This document shows, one piece after another, positions 23,135 through 32,151 of a stretch of DNA of 64,000 nucleotides. The DNA lies in the NCBI GenBank assembly GCA_930367205.1, contig OV884013.1, positions 114,967,475-115,031,474 on the forward strand, given 5' to 3'. Positions within the stretch are counted from its first letter, which is position 1, and each line of letters starts with the position of its first letter. Both the position numbers and the translations under genes were made by a program. The DNA is from Acanthosoma haemorrhoidale (lineage: Eukaryota > Arthropoda > Insecta > Hemiptera > Acanthosomatidae). The notes under the pieces are model-generated. The model made no database searches. It worked only from the letters and a program-made list of their open reading frames with translations, and was not told the DNA's origin.

Positions 23135-23410
23135 TGTGATTAAAAATACTAAATAAGTTGTAAGCAGCATTTGTGAGGTTTTCCTGGGACATAACGCTCG
23201 GGATTGTCAAGGAATTACTGTAATTATAATTTCCTGTGCCGGCTAAAGCTAACGCTGAAGGGTCGAGGAAGGGTAAGTGGGCAGCCACACCCTCACCGTG
23301 ATGGATCACGGCTTGGGCACAGGCCTCTGTTGACATTGTCTGTGATATCTTAGCAAGGATGACTCCGGCCTCACGAGAGAATCGATAATTATCAACATCT
23401 AATGGTTGAT
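23135..23410 (-). CDS. Internal exon of an unidentified host gene
   Basis: Minus-strand exon of 276 bp between a 3' splice site (CTGTTTCAATTAG) and a strong 5' splice site (AATCACA followed by GTATGT). The frame is open throughout, with protein-like composition: DNYRFSREAGVILAKISQTM, AQAVIHHGEGVAAHLPFLDP and LTIPSVMSQENLTNAAYNLF. It is much richer in GC than its flanks. No domain is recognised. A mariner lies only 44 bp upstream of the 3' splice site. It is unlikely to be the same transcript as the start exon at 21321-21394, which would lie downstream of it on the minus strand. Confidence 0.6.
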
Positions 23411-23454
23411 CTAATTGAAACAGTAGAACGATATCTAGGAGCTCCAAGTGTCTA

Positions 23455-24354
23455 ATTGGCAAGAAAGAATTTTGGTTTTTTAGTGTGAAATAAAACATAT
23501 TTTTTCTATACAAAAAATGAACTTTAATCAATCAAATATTCTCCATTCTGTTCGATGACCTTTTGCCATCTTTCTGCTAACTTCATGATCCCACGCTCAT
23601 AGAACTTCTGGTCCAGCAAAAAACTCAACTAAGTGCGATTTGAGGTCTTCGTTGTTACTGAAATTTTTACCATTTAAGAAGTTTTGTAAACTTCGAAATA
23701 AATGATTATACGATGGTGCAGGGTCGGGGCTGTATGGGGGACGCGACATCACTTCCCAATCAAGCTCCAATAGTTTCGTGTTGCTAAAGATGTGTGAGGC
23801 CTCGCTTGTCGTGGCGGAATCCAAAAATATCGAGCTTCTTAACAAGTCCAAGACGTCTTATATGATTTTCGATTGTTGTGTGTGATACATTTAACTGTTT
23901 TACAAACTCTCGCACAGTTACATGACAATTCGATTCAATTACGGCTTTCATTTTGTCATCATCAACTTGAGAAGGTCGACCAGAACGTTGGTCATCTTTC
24001 AGTGAAAAATCTCCAGAACGAAATTTTTTAAACCAATCCTGGACACGTGCGTTCTGTTAAACAATTAACACCATAAACTAAACATATCTCTTTGTGAGCC
24101 TCAGCCGCTTTCTTGCCTTTATGAAAATAAAAAAGTAAAATGTGTCGAAAATGGTCATTTTTGCACTCCATGTTAAAACTGACCGTAAACTGACAGTTGT
24201 AAACAAAATTACACGGAATTTGTTTCTATAGCAACCTTAAGGTATCGACTACCAAATCTCAAAAGAAAAACATTCTAACATTGACAAAAGAATAACGAAA
24301 CAAGCATAACGCTATCTACTGCTGCAAACCGAAACCACTTTCGTGCCAACCCAA
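23455..24354 (-). mobile_element. mariner-like transposon (irritans-type ends), internally deleted
   Basis: Right terminus on the minus strand TTGGGTTGGCACGAAAGTGG, left terminus ATTGGCAAGAAAG, both flanked by TA (23453-23454, 24355-24356). The minus-strand transposase shows MECKNDHFRHILLFYFHKGK at its start and, far downstream, LDWEVMSRPPYSPDPAPSYN (third catalytic region, with the final Asp changed to Tyr) and LFRSLQNFLNGKNF. The middle is missing, giving 900 bp instead of about 1.3 kb, and the frame is broken. Confidence 0.85.
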
Positions 24355-24399
24355 TAGATGCACTTGGAGGATTAGTTTCATCATGACTGGCTGGACCGC

Positions 24400-24408
24400 T
24401 ATCACTAA

Positions 24409-24441
<33 letters not shown>

Positions 24442-24442
24442 G
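24400..24442 (+). repeat. short tandem repeat (CACTATT)n-like
   Basis: ACTATTCACTATTCACTATT-type tandem repeat of about 9 bp, four units. Flanking 24357-25567 is AT-rich with nothing else recognised. Confidence 0.7.
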
Positions 24443-25567
24443 CTGGTAACTCCAGTGAGTGCTATTGGTATGATTAAAGTCCAATATTACTTACATTGTT
24501 ACTTGTCTCTTATTTGTGTTCTATTACAGAAATTTGTTTTTCTTGCTGCAATTATTTTGAATGTTTATCATATGATACTTCATCGCCTAGAACCTACCTT
24601 ACAAAATAGAAATAATCTATGGTCTTTTGTTCATTAATTAAGAAAAAAAAATATAGGGACCAACTACATTTACAATACAAAAGTGTACTTAGCGATAACA
24701 GCTTTGGGTAGACAACAAATTTCCGTAAAAAATAAAAAAAAGGTAACAGAACAAACTAATTATTGAACATTCCTCTGAGCGCGTAAAAAGAATGATCGTA
24801 GCGCAATTAAAGATGGCGCTTAGACGCAAGCCGGACGTTGATGAAAGTCGATGAATAATTATCAACGACCTGTTTCCATCACAGGTAGTCAATAAGAATT
24901 TAAATTATATACTAAATATAGGAATGTATTAATACATTATATATTACGTACCCTTAGTAAGACTGATTAAATGCCTGTTATTACCAGGTGAATAGAATAT
25001 CCAAAAGTAGAATTTTGCCATCAATTTTCAATTTGACAATTTCGGTGAGGGATTAAAACATGGAGAATATTCATTATTGCACCTTTTGAAGAACCTACAG
25101 CATAGATTAAGATCACATACATTTTATGTTACAATCAGTTAAATTTTTCTGTCTAATATAACGTATATAATTCATAGTGTTGTCATTTATTTCAGCGATT
25201 GGGGATCTTCACTAAAGCAGAAAAGTATATTTCCATTTGTTTCGTCGTTGGTTTTTCAAAACAAGAAATCTGAGAGTCTGCTATTTGTGAGGCCTATGTT
25301 GCACTTGAGACGTGACATATTACCAAGAGGTACCATTTGTGTAGTATGATAATGCGAAAAATGCAAACATATAGCTGCTGTCATGATAATACCACCGTGT
25401 TGTGGGTTGGTTGCATTTGAGTGAGACAAGCCTTTTACTCAAAATGTTATAATAATGTTGCTGTATACATTGCTTTATCTAAATAACAGCTTACAAATAA
25501 AAAAAAAACATTTCTTCTGCAGGATAGATTTAAAGTTTCTCCAATTTTTTTTTACAAAGCAACAATA
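24443..25567. other. AT-rich spacer
   Basis: No gene or shared repeat recognised. Confidence 0.4.
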
Positions 25568-26860
25568 AAGGGTGTCCCAGAATTAACGCCAGATTTGATT
25601 TAAATAGAAAACCTAGTTTATAGTATTTTTTTTATTGAATTATTAAGTAAATAGGATAGGGTTATTTATGGAATAACACATCGGGCAAATGGCCTCCACG
25701 ACTTTGCTGGCACATACGCACTCTTTTGACGAAATTTTCCATGACCATTTGGCATAAATGTGGTTGAATTTCGTCGATGGAGCGTTGAATTTCCTCTTTT
25801 AATACACGGGTGGATGTGGGCTTGTTGGCATACACTTTTGACTTCAAATAACCCTATAAAAATAAATCTAAAGGTGTTAAATCACACGATTTAGGGGGCT
25901 AGTTCTGATCACCGAAACGAGAGAGTACACGGCCTGGAAATGTCTCATGCAGTATTTGAATTGTTTCATGGGCTGTATGGCATGTGGCACCATCTTGTTG
26001 AAACCACATATTGGCCACATCAATATCATCCAATTTCGGCACAAAGAACTGTGTTATCCTGTCGCGATATCGAGGACCAGTAACAGTCACTGCTTGTTAA
26101 GCCTCATTTTCAAAAAAGTATGGTCCAATGATGCCTCCAACCCGAAAAATCCACACCAAGCAGTTACAAGTTGTGGATGCATTTGTTTTTCGACAATCAC
26201 ATGTGGGTTCTCCGAACCCCAAATGCAACAATTTTGTCGATTAACAAAGCCATCAAGATGAAAATGTGCTTGATCGCTTAGGATAATTTTGCTCGAAAAA
26301 TCAGCATCCACTTGTTAATATTAAATAATCCATTAAACGAACTCTGTTCACTGTGTATGGTCATTAGGCTTCAATTGTTCTGTTAACTGAACTTTGTAAG
26401 CATGGAGACCCAGATCTTTACTGAGTATACGCTGTAGAGAGCTTCTTGAAATTTGCAATTCTTGTCTACGACGCCGAATTGATGTCCCTGGATTTTCAAC
26501 AACACTCTCACGCACTGCTTCGATATTGACATTTGAACGGCTTGTTTTTGGACGACCAGTGTGTTTATTGTCTCTAACTGATCCAGTCTCCCTAAATTTT
26601 TCAATTAATCTCTTCACAGTTGATGAAGTCAAAACACTATTCCGACCATATTTTATATGAAATTTTCGAACTGCGGCCGCCAAACTTTCATTATTTTTGA
26701 GATAATGTTCAACAATAAAGACACGTTTTTCTATCGTGTAATGCTCCATTTTTACTAACCCTAAACTGCCAGCTGTCAAATTGTGTTTTTTAGGGTTGCC
26801 AGCACTTTACTGCACAAATGGCGGCAAATTCAAATCTTGCGTTAATTCTGGGACACCCAT
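25568..26860 (-). mobile_element. mariner-like DNA transposon (DD41D type), copy 2
   Basis: TIRs match copy 1 (AAGGGTGTCCCAGAATTAAC at the left, the complement with one change at the right) and are flanked by TA at 25566-25567 and 26861-26862. The length of 1293 bp is typical of a full mariner. The minus-strand transposase is near complete but broken. A new reading frame near 26300 joins VDADFSSKIILSDQAHFHLD (first Asp; the next residue, usually Glu, is Gln). Then come NMWFQQDGATCHTAHETIQI (second Asp) and SCDLTPLD (third Asp) with 41 residues between the last two, where a TAG replaces an expected Trp codon. DD41D spacing is the signature of the rosa group of mariners. Confidence 0.9.
26348..26749 (-). 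pseudogene. DD41D mariner transposase, N-terminal DNA-binding part
   Basis: The reading frame starts at MEHYTIEKRVFIVEHYLKNN (an in-frame ATG 30 nt upstream is probably not used) and carries two helix-turn-helix units: SLAAAVRKFHIKYGRNSVLT, then the basic linker HTGRPKTSRSN and RQELQISRSSLQRILSKDLG. It ends TEQLKPNDHTQ at a stop, after which the catalytic part continues in another frame. In an intact mariner one ORF of about 345 residues would cover both. Confidence 0.8.
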
Positions 26861-27879
<1,019 letters not shown>

Positions 27880-28202
27880 TTTTCCCGTGAGAGCTCACTA
27901 GCGGTAGTGCATTGTAAGATGAATACTTGTATAAATACATATATTATTATTTTTTTTATCCCCCCCCCAATTCCCTTAAAAAAGAAAAAACTTTTATTGA
28001 CTATAGGTTCTTAGGCGAATCTATTTACATACTACATTTTATATGTCCTTGTACACTCTATAATAAGGTCTGAATCGGTATAGAAGTTATGTAATCAATA
28101 CAAGTACAATAGAATTCAAGTACTTGGCTTCATTGACAAGACTCTACAAGGTGATGGGGCTCACCTTTTTGATCACAACAAAGAAAACTTAAAAACTAAT
28201 TC

Positions 28203-28466
28203 TTAACCTAAATTTTCCCCGACAGTCTGTTGCCATCGATTCGGGAGGGGTGGTGGGGTCATAGTGTTAAACACTGGATTTGTGAGGTGCTGAACGCGAC
28301 GAAAAAGCTTAATGTGTCTTCGGCGGATAAACTTATCCACCGTCGGCACATCAAGCAACGGGTGCAGGTCGGCGTTCTTTAACCTCTCAAGAGAGGTATG
28401 TCGGACCACTTTTCGCATGATCCCATTCTGGAAACGTTGGAGACTTGTGGCTGTAGCGTCAGTCAA
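28203..28466 (-). pseudogene. NLTR-A RT ORF, C-terminal end (frameshifted)
   Basis: Reads TDATATSLQRFQNGIMRKVV and PTVDKFIRRRHIKLF, ending NRWQQTVGENLG. It follows the main RT frame after a one-base shift near 28470-28480. The equivalent peptide is seen in five other fragments in this window, so it is the true end of the NLTR-A ORF. Confidence 0.8.
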
Positions 28467-29644
28467 GTGGGTAGCGGGGTACCGTACAGCAGAGCTGGCC
28501 GGAGGATACCTTTATAGATCATCAGTTTGAGACGCAGCGACAGATTGGGTGAGGTTAGCAAGTGCGATAGCCGGTAAGACCTGTGTCGTAGTGTTTTTAG
28601 TTTACTACGAATGTGAGTAGAGAAATGGAGATGCCTATCCATTAGTATACCCAGATAGTAGAATGAGAAAACTGGCGAGTTCTCTTGCCCTCCTATACTA
28701 TATGATTTTGGCAAAGCATGTTTGCCCTTTTGGTAAGAGAAGATTACGCAGTCGGTCTTCCCGGCGTTCACACTAATGTTCAACTTGCCCAGCCTGTCAC
28801 TGATTACGTTGCAAACTGACTCAGCCTGTGTGAGTGCTCTTTGTGCATTCATGCTGTTGCTGTAAACCGCAATGTCGTCGGCAAAAGCGATTACCGTCGC
28901 TTTCTTATAGTTTGTCCCAACAATTTCAGATGTGTACATGCTGAAAAGAACCGGAGACAAAACCGCTCCTTGAGGAACTCCACAAGTCAGAGGGAATGGG
29001 TTAGAGAGACAAACACCCACCCTTACCCTCACCGATCTGTCCTTCAAGAAGGAAACCAACATCGTGTATAGCTGCTCTGGGCATTCTGAGTCGAAAGCCT
29101 GCGTGCAGTCCAATGAGATCATAGCAGTCGCTGTGTTCTTGTTGATACCGAGGGTGGCGTCCATCTGTAGCCTCACAAGCGGATGTTCTGTACTCAGATG
29201 AGCCTGAAAACCTGTCTGTTCGTATGGAATAATAGCATTTTCCGAACAGAACTCCTTCAGGTAGTTCAGAATAATCTTTTCGAGAATCTTTCCCATGTAA
29301 GGGAGGAGACTGATCGGGCGATAGTGGGCTGGGTGGTTGCCTTTCTTCTTGGGCTTCCGCAGTGGGAACAAGATAGCTTGTTTCCACGCAGTCAGAAAAT
29401 ATCGCAACCTGATACATGAATTGTACAGGTTAACGAGTTGGGCAATCCCTCTCCTCGGCAGCTGTTTCAGCATTACCGTTTGTACTCCGTCGCACCCTGG
29501 TGCTCGGTTTCCCTTACACCGGCGAAGAATCGCCTTGAGCTGCTTCGGGGAGACAAACATATAGTTCTGACCTGTCCTCAGCTGCTGAGGTTCATGGTAG
29601 TTACCTGTCCTAGCGGCGTTGTCTGCGGTATAGTGGTTGGCCAA
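28463..29644 (-). pseudogene. NLTR-A reverse transcriptase (Jockey clade), large open part
   Basis: A 393-residue open frame covering the RT domain of a non-LTR retrotransposon, which copies its own RNA at a nicked target. Motifs in order: FVSPKQLKAILRRCKGNRAP, GCDGVQ, AHYRPISLLPYMGKILEKII, EQTGFQAHLSTEHPL, AMISLDCTQAFDS (motif A Asp), LTCGVPQGAVLSPVLF (motif B), AFADDIAVYS (motif C with the two catalytic Asp residues) and YLGILMDRHLHFS (thumb). The RT core is intact. The frame continues upstream without Met (29644-29931), reading the endonuclease-RT linker until the LTR insertion. It is split by that insertion and frameshifted near its end, so the element is dead but not old. Confidence 0.9.
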
Positions 29645-29931
29645 TATTTTTGCCTGTTCTTCCGCTGTGTAGAGGGTGTATCCGTCATGAAGACGGACAC
29701 CTGATTACTTCTTGGTAGTTCGTGCCACGTTGCCGTCTTCCAATTCCTCATCAAGACACGAATTTGTGCTGTAAGAGAGTTTACAACTTTCTTGGCCTGA
29801 CGATTCCTTGTTCTATACCAGTTATTTTTCCAATTATTGCGTAATGCAATAAGTCGAAGAATATGGTCTGGTGGTTTTTGTAGCATGGGTGGCTTGGGGA
29901 TAAACTAAGGGATAGCAGTGTTTGCTGCATC

Positions 29932-30183
29932 AGTTAAATAATTGAAGACCAAAGGGGCCTTTTTAAAAAGTAGTTTATTAACTAGACAAAAGAATACAAC
30001 TTATATGACAAAGTGATTAAGTAATACGTCAGGGGTACAGTAACGAGATGAATGAGAGCTGGTGAGAGGAAAGGAAGGATTATATAATGACAGATTAGAT
30101 TAAGGAGTGCTGACTTAGGCGATGGTGCAGGTGTCAGCTGGGCGTTGTCTGTCGGTGTGCGTGTGTCAGCGGCTTCCATAACT
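29932..30183 (-). repeat. 3' LTR (left copy)
   Basis: 252 bp, starting AGTTATGGAAGCCGCTGAC and ending AATTATTTAACT when read on the minus strand. It differs from the right copy by GGGGTACAG against GGGTTCAG. A short purine-rich stretch (GTCGGAAGG) lies just inside it and is the likely polypurine tract. Confidence 0.95.
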
Positions 30184-30210
30184 CCTTCCGACTTTAGGTT
30201 TCTTGTTCCA

Positions 30211-31761
30211 TCAAGAAATTAAGTTGATGGCTGCGGGTGCATGAGGGCTGTTATTTGGGTGATAAACCCTTGTTGCCAAAATGTTGATAGGCTCTTGTTG
30301 TCCGGGATGGTATACAACTGGGATGGTTGGTGTAGGGTTTCGTAAGGAATTGGTAGTTTTACATTTTTTAAGGTAGTAGAGGATTACAATTATAATAGCT
30401 GCCCCTATAATTAAATAAAAATAAAAATAAGTATTTGATTGATTAAATATAAGTGGTTCTAAAACTATGTCTGTTATATTTAGGTTTTCTATTTCGCTTA
30501 TATTTGCGATTACATCTATATCTATTTTATTGTACAATTTGTTTATGGTGGAGTCTATTATATGTCTTGAAATTTTGGGGAGTTCTTTATAACAATCATT
30601 TTGATCTAGGGTGAGTAAGCTAACGGGTGGTAGGTATACAGTATCATTAGTAAGGCAATTGTCTAATTTGGAGAGGTTAGTAGTTATAAAACTGTTTATA
30701 TTATCTATATATCTAATGTTAGTATTGGTTAATTTATATTTGCATGCATTCATCGTTCCAGATGAAATAATATTATTTATACAAGTATTATTTAAAATAA
30801 AGAGGTTTTTACAGTAATATTCATTGTTTAAAAATGTACAATTTGTTGTATATAACATATTAAATTTTTTTATTATAATAGTTTCGTCTATATCTAAAGT
30901 TACATATTGGTTGTTAATTTTTACAGGCGAAGGTATGAGTAAATAAGTCTTTATATTTGGGGTTGCCTTAGGAAGGTCTACAAAGATATGGAGTGTTTCA
31001 TTATGAGTAGTGCAGTAAATTTTACTCATTATCCACAGGATTTCAGGATTCCTAGAAGCTAGATTTACATTTTGGTTTATGTCATGTAGTATTTGGGACA
31101 TTAATGATGAGTGTGTGATGCCAATTTTGCATAGTTCCAGTGTTAATGTAAGTTCATCTATTTTGTTGTGTAGGTGTGTCAGAATTATGTACATGTCAAA
31201 GAATGTCATTTCCTTGTTTATCTTCATTATGTTGCCTTGTTCTGTTTTAAAATTATTATTAATTAATTGTATGTCCTTTTGAAAGTTTTTAATTACGTGT
31301 TTATTAAGTTTTATGTCTTGTTCTATGTTGTGTTCTATATTATAGTTGTTCCGTCCTAACTCATTTATTACTTCGTCATAATGTGATTTGTCATCAGCTG
31401 TCATGGTGCCAGTAAGCCAGCTGAGAGCTGTTCCAAGTCCGTTTATTAGTCCTCTCTTAGTTCGTTTGTTGTGTGATTTTAATAGGTTTAATTTGTTTTG
31501 TGTTTGTATGATAAGGTTTTTGATTATAGGGTATGTCGGTAGGTCCCTATAAGATGGTACATTGTTCTGTATATTGTTTAGTTCCTTGTCAAGTAAGCTA
31601 ATGTCATAAAAATGGTATGTCCTGTAGTAATTTTCTATTACCTTTGCGTTCTTTATAGTGTAATGTAGGACTCCGGGGTTATCTCTTATATCAGTCACTG
31701 TCATAGTATATGTTAATGTCCATAGAAGTGTCTGGATTAGTACTGTCCGAGTAGGATTCAT
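30211..31761 (-). CDS. env: Env-like fusion glycoprotein of the LTR retroelement
   Basis: A 516-residue open frame in the env position of errantiviruses, whose env proteins are related to baculovirus F and mediate membrane fusion. Seen: a hydrophobic N-terminus (VLIQTLLWTLTYTM) as a possible signal peptide; a furin-type site RTKR near residue 102, followed directly by GLINGLGTALSWLTGTM, a Gly-rich, fusion-peptide-like segment; a long Asn/Ile/Lys-rich ectodomain with many N-glycosylation motifs and paired Cys; a transmembrane helix (FYFYLIIGAAIIIVILYY) near residues 445-462; and a short cytoplasmic tail. No stop or frameshift. It overlaps the 3' end of pol by about 71 bases in another frame. 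In errantiviruses env is made from a spliced RNA; no splice site was assigned here. Confidence 0.9.
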   Translation of the reverse strand: MNPTRTVLIQTLLWTLTYTMTVTDIRDNPGVLHYTIKNAKVIENYYRTYHFYDISLLDKELNNIQNNVPSYRDLPTYPIIKNLIIQTQNKLNLLKSHNKRTKRGLINGLGTALSWLTGTMTADDKSHYDEVINELGRNNYNIEHNIEQDIKLNKHVIKNFQKDIQLINNNFKTEQGNIMKINKEMTFFDMYIILTHLHNKIDELTLTLELCKIGITHSSLMSQILHDINQNVNLASRNPEILWIMSKIYCTTHNETLHIFVDLPKATPNIKTYLLIPSPVKINNQYVTLDIDETIIIKKFNMLYTTNCTFLNNEYYCKNLFILNNTCINNIISSGTMNACKYKLTNTNIRYIDNINSFITTNLSKLDNCLTNDTVYLPPVSLLTLDQNDCYKELPKISRHIIDSTINKLYNKIDIDVIANISEIENLNITDIVLEPLIFNQSNTYFYFYLIIGAAIIIVILYYLKKCKTTNSLRNPTPTIPVVYHPGQQEPINILATRVYHPNNSPHAPAAINLIS

Positions 31762-32151
31762 TTTCTCCTTCTGAAACAGTAATGTTTGGTCTCGGTCTCA
31801 AGTGTTGTTTACGTGGTCTTTTGATTCTATTAACGTGTGCTTTGTTTGTTTCGTTTCTGTCTTTGTACAATAGTACGGGTCTGTAGGGATTATTGTATTT
31901 GCGGTGATGGGTTGTTTTTATATATATCTGTTCGTCATTTATGTCAGGTGGGTCTTCGCGATTTGTATTTAATAATTCTGTTCTATTTTCTTTTTCTGTC
32001 ACGATTTTATTCCGTATTAGTTCATGTATTATGTTCTTTTCGTCATGGTATTTTTGTACGTATTGTTCTTTTATTTCTATTTGTTTGTTAGGTCTTCTTG
32101 TTATTCCGAATGTTATTTCGTCCGGTGTCATGTTTAGTTTAGAGTTTAAGG
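31691..32151 (-). pseudogene. pol, C-terminal end of integrase (left of the hAT)
   Basis: The frame reads LNSKLNMTPDEITFGITRRP and continues through a basic Arg/Lys-rich tail to an acidic C-terminus (SEGENESYSDS). It is the end of the pol frame whose earlier part lies on the other side of the hAT, from 34669 on. The two halves meet in the same frame within the duplicated GTTTAAGG. The extra N-terminal residues in this open frame (from 32152 to 32257) are hAT terminal sequence read through by chance. Confidence 0.9.
32144..32151. repeat. hAT target-site duplication, left
   Basis: GTTTAAGG, identical to 34669-34676. An 8-bp duplication is the standard length for hAT insertions. Confidence 0.95.

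Larger units (their letters stand above)
27961..29931 (-). mobile_element. NLTR-A (Jockey-like) retrotransposon, 3' half
   Basis: The most complete NLTR-A copy. On the minus strand it runs from the interrupted site at 29931 through the RT ORF (29644-28463), a last-exon-like piece at 28466-28203 in another frame, and a 3' UTR with the family hairpin at 28148-28167, ending in A/C-rich sequence near 27961. Its 5' part lies beyond the inserted LTR element, at 39304-39900: the endonuclease reading stops at VIVD next to one LTR and continues with AANTAIP next to the other. Confidence 0.9.
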
